Assembly: GCF_022374875.2 (NCBI RefSeq)
Contig: NZ_CP092427.2
Span: 3,596,001-3,660,000, forward strand
From: Mycolicibacterium rufum
Lineage (GTDB): Bacteria > Actinomycetota > Actinomycetes > Mycobacteriales > Mycobacteriaceae
Length of the DNA stretch: 64,000 nt
Direction: 5' to 3'
Part shown: positions 7,520 through 19,832 of the stretch, in pieces
How the letters are laid out: each line of letters opens with the position of its first letter
Numbering within the stretch: the stretch's first letter is position 1
Notes under the pieces: model-generated
What the model saw: only the letters and a program-made list of their open reading frames with translations
The model's database searches: none
What the model was told of the DNA's origin: nothing
Made by a program: the position numbers and the translations under genes

Positions 7520-10333
7520 GTGGCTGACGCAGACCGCGACCGCGGTGGCAACGGCAGGGTGCGGCGGCTCGTCATAGTCGAGTCGCCTACCAAGGCGCGC
7601 AAAATCGCCGGTTATCTCGGTTCCAACTACATCGTCGAGTCGTCCCGCGGCCACATCCGCGACCTGCCGCGCAACGCGGCCGACGTGCCCGCCAAGTACA
7701 AATCCGAGCCCTGGGCCCGCCTCGGGGTCAACGTCGAGCACAACTTCGAGCCGCTCTACATCATCAGCCCGGAGAAGAAGAGCACCGTCGCCGAGCTGAA
7801 GGACCTGCTCAAGAACGTCGACGAGCTCTATCTGGCCACCGACGGTGACCGCGAGGGCGAGGCCATCGCGTGGCATCTGCTCGAGACGCTCAAGCCGCGC
7901 ATCCCCGTCAAGCGGATGGTGTTCCACGAGATCACCGAGCCGGCGATCCGCGCCGCCGCCGAAGACCCCCGCGACCTGGACAACGCCCTGGTCGACGCGC
8001 AGGAGACCCGCCGCATCCTCGACCGCCTCTACGGCTACGAGGTCAGTCCCGTGCTGTGGAAGAAGGTCGCGCCCAAGCTGTCGGCGGGCCGCGTGCAGTC
8101 CGTCGCGACGCGCATCATCGTGCAGCGCGAACGCGAGCGGATGGCGTTCCGCAGCGCCGGCTACTGGGACGTCACCGCCGAACTGGACGCCAGCGTCTCC
8201 GACGCGCAGGCCACACCGCCGACCTTCACCGCCAAGCTGAACACCGTCGACGGCCGCCGCGTGGCCAGTGGCCGCGACTTCGACTCCCTGGGCGGGCTCC
8301 GCAAGCCCGACGAGGTCCGCGTCCTCGACGAGGCGTCGGCGAATGCTCTGGCCGCCGGCCTGCGCGGTGCGCAGCTGCAGGTGGCCTCGGTCGAGCAGAA
8401 GCCCTACACCCGCAGGCCGTATCCGCCGTTCATGACCTCGACGCTGCAGCAGGAGGCGGGCCGCAAGCTGCGGTTCTCCTCCGAGCGGACGATGAGCATC
8501 GCCCAGCGGCTCTACGAGAACGGCTACATCACCTACATGCGAACCGACTCGACCACGCTGTCGCAGTCGGCCATCAACGCGGCCCGCACCCAGGCCCAGC
8601 AGCTCTACGGCGAGGAGTACGTCCATCCCTCGCCGCGCCAGTACACCCGCAAGGTGAAGAACGCCCAGGAGGCGCACGAGGCCATCCGGCCCGCCGGCGA
8701 CGTCTTCCAGACGCCGGGGCAGCTGCACGCTGCCCTGGACACCGACGAGTTCCGCCTCTACGAGCTGATCTGGCAGCGCACCGTGGCCTCGCAGATGGCC
8801 GACGCGCGCGGCACCACGCTGAGCCTGCGCATCGCGGGGCAGGCCACCAGCGGCGAGCAGGTGGTGTTCAACGCCAGCGGCCGCACGATCACGTTCGCCG
8901 GCTTCCTGAAGGCCTACGTCGAGAGCCTCGACGAGCAGGCCGGCGGCGAGGCCGACGACGCGGAGAGCCGGCTGCCGAACCTGACCCAGGGTCAGCGCGT
9001 CGACGCCAGGGACCTGACCGCCGACGGGCACACGACGAGCCCGCCCGCCCGCTACACCGAGGCCTCGCTGATCAAGGCGCTCGAGGACCTGGGCATCGGC
9101 CGGCCGTCGACGTACAGCTCGATCATCAAGACGATCCAGGACCGCGGCTACGTCCACAAGAAGGGCAGTGCGCTGGTCCCGTCGTGGGTGGCGTTCGCCG
9201 TCATCGGCCTGCTCGAGCAGCACTTCGCCCGGCTGGTGGACTACGACTTCACCGCGGCGATGGAAGACGAGCTCGACGAGATCGCGGCAGGCAACGAGCG
9301 AAGGACCAACTGGCTCAACAACTTCTACTTCGGTGGCGAGCACGGCGTCGACGGCTCGATCGCGCGGGCCGGTGGGCTCAAGAAGCTGGTGGGCGGCAAT
9401 CTCGAGGAGATCGACGCCCGAGAGGTCAACTCCATCAAGCTGTTCGACGACGCCGAAGGTCGCGCGATCAACGTCCGCGTCGGCCGCAACGGGCCGTACC
9501 TCGAACGCATGGTGGCCGATCCGGACAATCCCGGTGAACTCAAGCCGCAGCGCGCCAACCTCAACGACGACCTGACTCCTGACGAGCTGACGCTCGAGCT
9601 GGCCGAAAAGCTCTTCGCCACACCGCAAGAGGGCCGCTCCCTGGGGATCGACCCGCAGAGCGGACACGAGATCGTCGCCAAGGACGGCCGGTACGGCCCG
9701 TATGTCACCGAGGTCTTGCCCGAGCCGCCCGACGACGGGGACGCCGGCACGACGGCGAAGAAGGGCAAGAAGCCGACGGGTCCGAAGCCGCGCACCGGGT
9801 CGCTGCTGCGCTCCATGGATTTGGAGACGGTGACGCTCGAGGACGCGCTGAAGCTGCTGTCGCTGCCCCGCGTGGTCGGGGTGGATCCCGCCAACGGCGA
9901 GGAGGTCACCGCGCAGAACGGCCGCTACGGTCCGTACCTCAAGCGCGGCACCGACTCCCGGTCGCTGGCCACCGAGGAGCAGATGTTCGATATCACCCTC
10001 GACGAGGCGTTGAAGATCTACGCCGAGCCGAAGCGGCGCGGCCGGCAGGGTGGGGCCACACCGCCGCTGCGGGAGCTGGGTGTCGACCCGGTCAGTGAGA
10101 AGCCGATGGTGATCAAGGACGGCCGGTTCGGCCCCTACGTCACCGACGGTGAGACCAACGCGAGCCTGCGCAAGGGCGACGACGTCGCATCGATCACCGA
10201 CGCGCGGGCCTCGGAGCTGCTGGCCGACAGGCGGGCGCGCGGGCCGGTCAAGAAGAAGGCTCCGGCCAAGAAGGCAGCCAAAAAAACTGCAGCCAAGAAG
10301 GCGCCGGCCAAGAAGGCCTCCAAGAAGGCCTGA
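7520..10333 (+). CDS. topA: DNA topoisomerase I
   Basis: 937 residues from GTG 7520, close to the ~934 of M. tuberculosis. The N-terminal TOPRIM domain has VIVESPTKARKIAGYLG with the catalytic Glu and the acidic DGDREGEAIAWHL triad. The active-site Tyr is Y339 in TYMRTDST. The C-terminal region has the repeated mycobacterial domains (DPQSGHEIVAKDGRYGPYV; DPANGEEVTAQNGRYGPYL; DPVSEKPMVIKDGRFGPYV) instead of zinc fingers. It ends in a Lys/Ala tail (KKAPAKKAAKKTAAKKAP), as in other mycobacteria, which helps DNA binding. Relaxes negative supercoils in the cytoplasm; essential in relatives. Confidence 0.98.
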   Translation: MADADRDRGGNGRVRRLVIVESPTKARKIAGYLGSNYIVESSRGHIRDLPRNAADVPAKYKSEPWARLGVNVEHNFEPLYIISPEKKSTVAELKDLLKNVDELYLATDGDREGEAIAWHLLETLKPRIPVKRMVFHEITEPAIRAAAEDPRDLDNALVDAQETRRILDRLYGYEVSPVLWKKVAPKLSAGRVQSVATRIIVQRERERMAFRSAGYWDVTAELDASVSDAQATPPTFTAKLNTVDGRRVASGRDFDSLGGLRKPDEVRVLDEASANALAAGLRGAQLQVASVEQKPYTRRPYPPFMTSTLQQEAGRKLRFSSERTMSIAQRLYENGYITYMRTDSTTLSQSAINAARTQAQQLYGEEYVHPSPRQYTRKVKNAQEAHEAIRPAGDVFQTPGQLHAALDTDEFRLYELIWQRTVASQMADARGTTLSLRIAGQATSGEQVVFNASGRTITFAGFLKAYVESLDEQAGGEADDAESRLPNLTQGQRVDARDLTADGHTTSPPARYTEASLIKALEDLGIGRPSTYSSIIKTIQDRGYVHKKGSALVPSWVAFAVIGLLEQHFARLVDYDFTAAMEDELDEIAAGNERRTNWLNNFYFGGEHGVDGSIARAGGLKKLVGGNLEEIDAREVNSIKLFDDAEGRAINVRVGRNGPYLERMVADPDNPGELKPQRANLNDDLTPDELTLELAEKLFATPQEGRSLGIDPQSGHEIVAKDGRYGPYVTEVLPEPPDDGDAGTTAKKGKKPTGPKPRTGSLLRSMDLETVTLEDALKLLSLPRVVGVDPANGEEVTAQNGRYGPYLKRGTDSRSLATEEQMFDITLDEALKIYAEPKRRGRQGGATPPLRELGVDPVSEKPMVIKDGRFGPYVTDGETNASLRKGDDVASITDARASELLADRRARGPVKKKAPAKKAAKKTAAKKAPAKKASKKA

Positions 10334-10345
10334 CGACGAGGGCCG

Positions 10346-11956
10346 TCAGCGCGCCGACTTCGACACGTCGCCGCTGACCTCGCGCTCGACGCTGTCGGGC
10401 GTCACCAGGTGCACCGGACGGGCCAGCTGCGTCGGCGCGGTGCGGCCGCGCAGATTCACCGTCTCCCCGACGTCCCAGCACAGCGCCTCGGCGTCGAGCG
10501 CCTCGCTGACCGCGATCGCCGACGCCAGCACGTGGCCCTTCTCCAGCTTGGCCAGCTCGGTGAGCCGGGCGGCCTCGTTGACCGGATCGCCGATCACGGT
10601 GTACTCGAAGCGGGCCTGCGCGCCGATGTGGCCGGCGATGGCGCGGCCGGCGGACACGCCGATGCCGAACTCGGTCTCGCCGAGCACCTCGATGAGCTCG
10701 TCGTGCAGTTCCCGCGAGGCGGCCAGCGCCGCCCCGGACGCGTCGGGGTGTTCGATCGGGGCGCCGAAGATCGCCAGCGCCGCGTCGCCCTGGAACTTGT
10801 TGACGAATCCGCCGTGCCGGTTGACGGTGTCGACGACCACCCGGAAGAAGTCGTTGAGCAGGTTGACGACCTCGGCGGCCGGGATGGTCGCGGCCAGGTG
10901 CGTCGACCCGACCAGGTCGACGAACAGCACCGCCACGTCGCGCTCCTGGCCGCCGAGCTCGGTGCCGCGCTCCAGCGCCCGGCGAGCGACGTCCTCGCCG
11001 ACGTAGCGGCCGAACAGGTCGCGCAGCCGCTGCCGTTCGGCCAGGTCGCGCACCATGTCGTTGAAGCCGGCCTGCAGCAGGCCCAGCTCGCTGGCGTCGT
11101 AGATCTGCATGTGAGCGTTGTAGTTGCCGCGCTGCACCTCGCCGAGCGCCCAGCGAAGCTGGCGCAGCGGGTCGGCGATCGACATCGCGACCAGCACCGT
11201 GCTGGACAGCCCGATGACCAGGGCGACGATCGCCAGCAGCAGGATCGTCGTGATCACCCGGTCGGCGGGCGCGGTGAGGATCTCGAACTTGCTGGCCACC
11301 AGCGCGAGCAGGATCGCAACCAGCGGGACCCCGGTGGACAGCACCCACGTCAGCACTTGGCGCAGGATCACGCCCGGGGCGTGGAACTTCTCCGGCACGC
11401 CGCCGCGTAGCGCGGCCACCGCGACGGGCCGCAGCACCCGCTCGGACTGCAGGTAGCCGATGATCGCCGTCGCGGTGGCGCCCAGGCCCGTCGCGACCGC
11501 CACCACCGGCGCGGACTTGCTGGCCACCGGCCAGCTCGCGACGATGAACACCACCGATCCGAGCAGCCAGTTGGTCGCGCTGATCACCGAGCGGTAGAAC
11601 GGCATCCGCAGCGCCCGCATCCGGGCGACCTCGGTGTCGGCGGGGTCCCGGTCCCCGAGCAGCATGTCCCGGCGCTGCCAGCGCATCACCGGGATCAGCA
11701 TCCGCAGCGTCAGGTACGACGCCACCGTGAACGACACGAACAGGTAGCCCAGGAAGATCGACAGGTTGTAGGTCGGCAGGTCCTGCAGCTGGATGCGGTC
11801 CTCGGGCGGTAGCCCGAACCGCAAAAATCCGAGCACCAGCAGGGCGCCGATGATGTCGGCCTGCAGCATGCCGAGCGTGAACACCGGCCAGGGTGTGCGC
11901 GCGACCCAGCGGACGAATGCACTGATTCGCCCCATCTGGATCGCTTCGGCTGCCAC
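10346..11956 (-). CDS. Membrane class III adenylate cyclase with HAMP domain (Rv3645-like)
   Basis: 536 residues from GTG 11956 (VAAEAIQMGRISAFVRW); ATG 11935 is an alternative. Six hydrophobic segments in the first ~300 residues are followed by a HAMP linker (SIADPLRQLRWALGEVQRGN) and a class III cyclase domain. Catalytic residues visible are metal Asp in LFVDLVGST, substrate Lys in NKFQGDA with the second metal Asp, and GDPVNEAARL. It makes cAMP at the membrane. In M. tuberculosis Rv3645 is a major cAMP source linked to fatty-acid handling and drug tolerance (literature). It is convergent with topA (12-nt gap) and divergent from holB. Confidence 0.93.
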   Translation of the reverse strand: MAAEAIQMGRISAFVRWVARTPWPVFTLGMLQADIIGALLVLGFLRFGLPPEDRIQLQDLPTYNLSIFLGYLFVSFTVASYLTLRMLIPVMRWQRRDMLLGDRDPADTEVARMRALRMPFYRSVISATNWLLGSVVFIVASWPVASKSAPVVAVATGLGATATAIIGYLQSERVLRPVAVAALRGGVPEKFHAPGVILRQVLTWVLSTGVPLVAILLALVASKFEILTAPADRVITTILLLAIVALVIGLSSTVLVAMSIADPLRQLRWALGEVQRGNYNAHMQIYDASELGLLQAGFNDMVRDLAERQRLRDLFGRYVGEDVARRALERGTELGGQERDVAVLFVDLVGSTHLAATIPAAEVVNLLNDFFRVVVDTVNRHGGFVNKFQGDAALAIFGAPIEHPDASGAALAASRELHDELIEVLGETEFGIGVSAGRAIAGHIGAQARFEYTVIGDPVNEAARLTELAKLEKGHVLASAIAVSEALDAEALCWDVGETVNLRGRTAPTQLARPVHLVTPDSVEREVSGDVSKSAR

Positions 11957-12038
11957 GGGTTCACCGTATCGGGCCGAGCTGACGGCCACGGGGCGTCTGA
12001 GACGGACGTGTCGGTTCGCAGCACTACTGTTATCGGCG

Positions 12039-13265
12039 ATGGCCGGTGTTTTCTCGCGTCTTGTGGGCCAAGACGCCGTCGAGGCGGAGCTCACCGCCGC
12101 TGCGCGGGCTGCCCGCGGTGATTCCTCTCACACCTCCTCTCCTGCGGGGGGCGCCGACGTGGTGGGCACCATGACGCACGCTTGGCTGATCACCGGTCCG
12201 CCCGGGTCCGGTCGATCGGTGGCGGCGCTGTGCTTCGCCGCGGCGCTGCAGTGCACCTCCGAGGGCGCCCCCGGCTGCGGGGAGTGCCGGGCGTGCACGA
12301 CGACGATGGCGGGCACCCACGCCGACGTGCGCCGAATCATCCCGGAGGGGCTCTCGATCGGGGTCGACGCGATGCGCACGATCGTGCAGATCGCGTCGCG
12401 CCGGCCCGGGACGGGCCGCTGGCAGATCGTCGTCATCGAGGACGCCGACCGGCTCACCGAGGGCGCCGCGAACGCGCTGCTGAAGGTCGTGGAGGAGCCG
12501 CCGCCGTCGACGGTGTTCCTGCTGTGCGCGCCGTCGGTGGATCCCGAGGACATCGCGATCACCCTGCGGTCGCGGTGTCGGCACGTCGCGCTGGTGACGC
12601 CCGGGGTGGACGCGATCGCGCGGGTGCTGGTCGAGACCGACGGCCTGCCGGAGGCCGAGGCGGCCTGGGCGGCGTCGGTCAGCGGCGGGCACGTCGGCCG
12701 GGCACGCCGGCTGGCCACCGACGAGCAGGCCCGGGAGCGGCGCCGGCGGGCGCTGGGGTTGGCCAGGGACGCGGCGACGCCCTCGCGGGCCTACGCCGCC
12801 GCGGAGGAGCTGGTGGCCACCGCGGAGGCGGAGGCCAGGGCGCTGACCGAGGACCGCAACGAGGTCGAGACCGAGGAGTTGCGCACCGCGCTGGGCGCCG
12901 GCGGCACCGGCAAGGGCACCGCGGGCACGATGCGCGGGGCGGCCGGAGCGCTCAAGGACCTGGAGAGGCGACAGAAGTCGCGCCAGACCCGGGCGTCGCG
13001 CGACGCGCTGGACCGGGCGCTCATCGACCTGGCCACCTACTTCCGCGACGCGCTGCTGGTCTCCTCCGGGGCGGCCGACGTGGCCGCCAACCACCCCGAC
13101 ATGCGGGACAAGGTGTCGGCGATGGCCGCGCACGCGTCGCCGGCGGCGCTGCTGCGCTGCATCGAGGCGGTGCTGCAGTGCCGGGAGGCGCTGGCGACCA
13201 ACGTCAAGCCGAAGTTCGCCGTCGACGCCATGGTCGGCACCATCGGGCAGGCACTTCGCAGCTGA
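12039..13265 (+). CDS. holB: DNA polymerase III delta' subunit
   Basis: 408 residues from ATG 12039 (MAGVFSRLVGQD), matching Rv3644c (~401). It has the clamp-loader AAA+ fold: a modified Walker A (ITGPPGSGRSVAA), the Zn-cysteine cluster CTSEGAPGCGECRAC, Walker-B-like VVIEDADRLTEGAANALLK and a sensor region (FLLCAPSVDPEDIAITLRSRC). Delta' is the stator subunit of the clamp loader, cytoplasmic. The start lies 83 nt from the divergent cyclase start. Confidence 0.93.
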   Translation: MAGVFSRLVGQDAVEAELTAAARAARGDSSHTSSPAGGADVVGTMTHAWLITGPPGSGRSVAALCFAAALQCTSEGAPGCGECRACTTTMAGTHADVRRIIPEGLSIGVDAMRTIVQIASRRPGTGRWQIVVIEDADRLTEGAANALLKVVEEPPPSTVFLLCAPSVDPEDIAITLRSRCRHVALVTPGVDAIARVLVETDGLPEAEAAWAASVSGGHVGRARRLATDEQARERRRRALGLARDAATPSRAYAAAEELVATAEAEARALTEDRNEVETEELRTALGAGGTGKGTAGTMRGAAGALKDLERRQKSRQTRASRDALDRALIDLATYFRDALLVSSGAADVAANHPDMRDKVSAMAAHASPAALLRCIEAVLQCREALATNVKPKFAVDAMVGTIGQALRS

Positions 13266-13311
13266 GTTGGGTCGGCGGCGGGGCCTGCCGTAGACTCGTG
13301 CCGCCCGACGC

Positions 13312-13387
13312 GCCGCCTTAGCTCAGTCGGTAGAGCGATTCACTCGTAATGAATAGGTCGGGGGTTCGATTCCCCCAGGCGGCTCCA
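13312..13387 (+). tRNA. tRNA-Thr (anticodon CGT), CCA encoded
   Basis: Cloverleaf is complete: acceptor GCCGCCT (13312-13318) pairs with AGGCGGC (13377-13383), D-arm AGCTCAGTCGGTAGAGC, anticodon stem ATTCA/TGAAT with loop CTCGTAA (anticodon CGT) and T-arm GGGGGTTCGATTCCCCC. Discriminator T is followed by CCA. Located between holB and the minus-strand membrane-protein gene; no integrase or att duplication nearby. Confidence 0.97.
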
Positions 13388-13399
13388 CCTTTTCCTCGG

Positions 13400-16527
<3,128 letters not shown>

Positions 16528-16531
<4 letters not shown>

Positions 16532-17238
16532 CGTGTCGTCCTTCTGCGCAGCAGACCGTCGAAGACGATGTTGACGCCGTTGAGCAGCGGCTGGCCCTTC
16601 GCCTTCGAGTAGTCGGTGTAGAGGATGTCGACGGGCACTTCGGCCACCCGCCAATGCTTTTCGTGCGCGAGCGCGATGAATTCGCTGGCGTGCCCCATGG
16701 CGCTGATCGTGAGGTCGAGCTCCTCGGCGACGCGCCGATCGAACACCCGCAGCCCGTTGTGCGCGTCGGTCAGGCCGAGTTCGCGGTTGCGGCGACTCAC
16801 CCGCGCCACGGTCTTGAGTACCCACCGCTTCATCAGCGGCGTCTGGGTGGTGGCGCCGGCGAACCGGGTACCCACCACCAGATCCACATCGCCCGCGCGC
16901 AGCCGTTCGATCATCGTCACGACGTCGGCGACGCGGTGCTGCCCGTCGGCGTCGAACGTGACGAACACCTCGGCGCCGCGCCGGGCGCGGGCGTACTCGA
17001 CGCCGGTCTGGATCGCCGCGCCCTGCCCGAGGTTCACCGGATGGGTGACGACGTGGGCGCCGGCGCGCAGGGCGGCGTCGCCGGTGCCGTCCTCGCTACC
17101 GTCGTCGACGCACACGACGTGCTCGAACACCGAGCGCACGTCGGTGATGACGTCGCCGATGACGGTCGCTTCGTGGTAGGCCGGGATGACGATCCACACG
17201 TCGCGGTAGTGCGTATCCGAGGTGTTGATGCGCAACAA
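16528..17238 (-). CDS. GT2 polyprenyl-phosphate glycosyltransferase (Rv3631/PpgS-like)
   Basis: 236 residues. GT-A motifs: WIVIPAYHEA, VCVDDGSEDGT, and DxD-like TFDADGQHRV; acceptor/product region VGTRFAG. No membrane helices of its own, matching a need for the DUF2304 partner. In M. tuberculosis Rv3631 makes polyprenyl-phospho-N-acetylgalactosamine for the galactosamine substituent of arabinan (literature). The start is unusual: the first in-frame codon is TTG 17238, with a second TTG at 17235. It follows the flippase-like gene by only 9 nt, so it belongs to the same minus-strand operon. Confidence 0.87.
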
Positions 17239-17247
17239 ATTACACGC

Positions 17248-18489
17248 TCAGACGGCCGGAATTCTGGCAAGGGCGGTCAGGTGCACGGCGATCCCCAGCA
17301 GCGGTCCGCACAGCAGCGCGACGACGGTGCGCACCTCCAGGTCCAGTGGCAGCGCCAGCAGCAACGCCGAGGCGACTGTGGCCGACATCCACCCGACCGC
17401 GTAGGCGCGGTGCAGGGCCGCGGCCACGGCGGCCGCCCCGGTCAGCGTCAGCAGCGCGATCGCCACCGCCGCGGCCGTCAGCCAGCCCAGCAGGGCGCCG
17501 CCCGCGACGTAGTCGTCCCCGAAGCCCTCGCGCAGCAGCCACGGGCCGAACGCGGCCGCCGCGGCCACCCCCGCCACCCCCAGTGCGACGACGACCCCCG
17601 CGGGGGTGATCAGCGCCTGCAGCCGGTGCTCCCGCTGGTCGACGAAATGCGCGATCAGGTTTCCCTGCATCGCGGTGAGCGGCACCAGGAGCGGGGCGCG
17701 GGTCAGTGTGACCGCCAGGATCACCACGCCGCCCGCGGCGCCGAGATCGCCGGAGGTGGCCTTGAGCAGCACCGGAAATCCCATCACCAGCACCGCGCTG
17801 GCGCCGGCCGCGGCGATCGAGTGGCCGGCGCCGCGCAGGAACACCGCCGTGCCGCCGGGAGTGGACAGCCGCGCCGCGGCCCGGGTGACCGGCGACGCGG
17901 CCAGCATCACCACCCATCCGATCGCGCCGGCCACCGTGGCCCACAGGTAGCCGCCCAGCCCCCAGCCCAGCAGGAAGCTCGCCGCCGCGACGGCGACCCG
18001 CAGCAGCGCGTCGGCGACCATCAGCGCGCCGTACTCCGACCACCGGTCCAGCCCGGCGAGCAGCCCCAGCAGCGTGGTGTGCAGGCAGAAACCCGCCAAC
18101 CCGGCGGCCAGCAGCACCACGCTGAGCAGGCGGGCGTCGGCGAACACGTGGCCGGCCCACAGCGGCGACGTCGCGGCGATCACCGCCGCCGCGCCCACCC
18201 CCACGCCGATCCCGACCCGCACGGGCCGGGTGCGCGGGCCCGCGTCGTCGCCCGTTGCGGCTTGCCGGACCTCCCGGGTCGTCTCCTGCAGCAACCCGAA
18301 TGCGGCGCCGCTGGCCAGCCCGAACGCGCCCCAGAACACGCCGAACACCGAGAAGCCGGCGGGTTCCAGATCGCGGGCGGCCAGGTAGAGCACCGCGTAC
18401 CCGCACAGCGCGGACACCGCCGTCGCCGCCCCGACCCGCACGACGCTGCTGCGGGTGACAGCGCCCGGGCCCGCCGTGGCGTCGGTCAC
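17248..18489 (-). CDS. Polytopic MATE/Wzx-type flippase-like membrane protein (Rv3630-like)
   Basis: 413 residues from GTG 18489, whose GTGA overlaps the TGA of the upstream M1 peptidase gene by 4 bp. 12 or more hydrophobic segments and a polysaccharide-transporter-like N-terminus (SALCGYAVLYLAARDLEPAGFSVFGVFWG). The pattern fits the MOP superfamily (Wzx, MATE), which flips lipid-linked sugars or peptidoglycan precursors. Equivalent by position to Rv3630. Coupling to a GT2 downstream and a Pls/M1 pair upstream suggests it exports a lipid-linked or amino-acid-polymer product. Substrate is unproven. Confidence 0.75.
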   Translation of the reverse strand: MTDATAGPGAVTRSSVVRVGAATAVSALCGYAVLYLAARDLEPAGFSVFGVFWGAFGLASGAAFGLLQETTREVRQAATGDDAGPRTRPVRVGIGVGVGAAAVIAATSPLWAGHVFADARLLSVVLLAAGLAGFCLHTTLLGLLAGLDRWSEYGALMVADALLRVAVAAASFLLGWGLGGYLWATVAGAIGWVVMLAASPVTRAAARLSTPGGTAVFLRGAGHSIAAAGASAVLVMGFPVLLKATSGDLGAAGGVVILAVTLTRAPLLVPLTAMQGNLIAHFVDQREHRLQALITPAGVVVALGVAGVAAAAAFGPWLLREGFGDDYVAGGALLGWLTAAAVAIALLTLTGAAAVAAALHRAYAVGWMSATVASALLLALPLDLEVRTVVALLCGPLLGIAVHLTALARIPAV

Positions 18490-19832
18490 GACGGGTGGTC
18501 CAGCGGCGGAACGTCGGTCGAGTACAGCCACGCCGTCCACAGCGGACGCAGCGACTCGTCGGCGTAGCGGGCCGCCAGCCCGAGGAAGTCGTCGGTCACC
18601 ACGCTGGCGTGCCGGTAGCGGGTGGTCCACTCCTTGAGCAGCGCGAAGAAGTCCTTGTCGCCGAGCCGCTTTCGCAACGCGTGCAGCGTCAGTGCGCCCC
18701 GCTTGTACACGCGGTCATCGAACATGTCGCGCGGCCCGGGGTCGGCGAGCACCAGATCCTGCGGCGACTGCCGCAACCGCTGGTGGTAGTGCCGGGCGAG
18801 CTCGTCGGCGCTGCGCTCCCCGCAGTGCTCCGACCACAGCCATTCGGCGTAGCAGGCGAAGCCCTCGTGCAGCCAGATGTGGCGCCACCGCTGCACGGTG
18901 ACCGAGTTGCCGAACCACTGGTGGGCCAGCTCGTGGGCGATCAACCGCTCCGCGCCGCGCTCGCCGTCGCAGTGGTTCGCGCCGAAGATCGACACCCCCT
19001 GCGCCTCGAGCGGGATCTCGAGATCGTCGTCGGTGATCACGACGGTGTAGCCCGACTCGAGCGGATACGGCCCGAACAGCTTGACGAACAGCTTCATCAT
19101 CTGGCCCTGCCGGCCGAAGTCGTGCTCGATCTCCCGGCGCAGCCGTTCGGGGGCGACGGCGTGGATCTCGACCCCGTTCTTGGCCAGCCGGTGCCGCTCG
19201 TACATTCCGATCTGCAGCGTGATCAGGTACGTGGAGGTGGGTTCGGGCTGCTCGTAGACCCACGTCGTCATCCCGGCGCGGGCGCGGCGGTTCAGCAGCT
19301 TGCCGTTGGCCAGCGCGAAATACGGGCTCTCCGTGCTGATCTGGATGCGGACACTGGCCTTGGCGCTGGGATGGTCGTCGCACGGGAACCACGACGACGC
19401 CCCGTTGGGCTGCCCGGCGACCAGGACGCCCTCGGTGAGTTCCTCGAAACCGACTTCGCCCCACAGGGATCGGACCGGGCGCGGGGTACCGCCGTAGCGC
19501 AGCGCGATCGTCATCGCCGCGCCGGCGGGCAGCCGGTCGGCGAGGCTGATGTGCAGTTTGTTCCCGGAGGTCCGGAAGTGCGCCGGCCGTTTGCCGTTCA
19601 CGGTCACCTTCGACACCGACAGCGCGTCGGACAGGTCGAGGGTGAAGGTCTGCAGTTCGGCGAGGGTGGCCGCAGTGATGGTGGCGGCCCCGGCCAGCCG
19701 GTTGATGGCGACCTTGTACTCGAGGTCGAGTTCGTAACGGGAGACCCGGTATCCGAAGTTGCCGGCGGCGGGCAGGTACGGATCGATGACCGGTGGCGAC
19801 CCCTTCTTGGCCGCCCGTTTGCGCGCTCTCAC
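18486..19832 (-). CDS. M1-family zinc aminopeptidase
   Basis: 448 residues from GTG 19832, which overlaps the Pls-like stop as GTGA. Zinc site HELAHQW (H300, E301, H304) with the third ligand E323 in LHEGFACY, the M1 HExxH-x18-E spacing. Shorter than classic PepN (~860) and lacks the long C-terminal helical domain. The usual exopeptidase motif GxMEN is replaced by PLEAQG (275-280). No signal peptide: basic N-terminus (RARKRAAKK). Coupling to a Pls-type synthetase recalls Streptomyces, where epsilon-polylysine-degrading enzymes are zinc aminopeptidases; a hydrolase or self-protection role here is inference. Confidence 0.9.
   Translation of the reverse strand: MRARKRAAKKGSPPVIDPYLPAAGNFGYRVSRYELDLEYKVAINRLAGAATITAATLAELQTFTLDLSDALSVSKVTVNGKRPAHFRTSGNKLHISLADRLPAGAAMTIALRYGGTPRPVRSLWGEVGFEELTEGVLVAGQPNGASSWFPCDDHPSAKASVRIQISTESPYFALANGKLLNRRARAGMTTWVYEQPEPTSTYLITLQIGMYERHRLAKNGVEIHAVAPERLRREIEHDFGRQGQMMKLFVKLFGPYPLESGYTVVITDDDLEIPLEAQGVSIFGANHCDGERGAERLIAHELAHQWFGNSVTVQRWRHIWLHEGFACYAEWLWSEHCGERSADELARHYHQRLRQSPQDLVLADPGPRDMFDDRVYKRGALTLHALRKRLGDKDFFALLKEWTTRYRHASVVTDDFLGLAARYADESLRPLWTAWLYSTDVPPLDHPS

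Noticed and set aside
13312..13387. tRNA-Thr as an attachment site of an integrated element
   Set aside because: No integrase and no repeated tRNA 3' segment found nearby; flanking genes are core.
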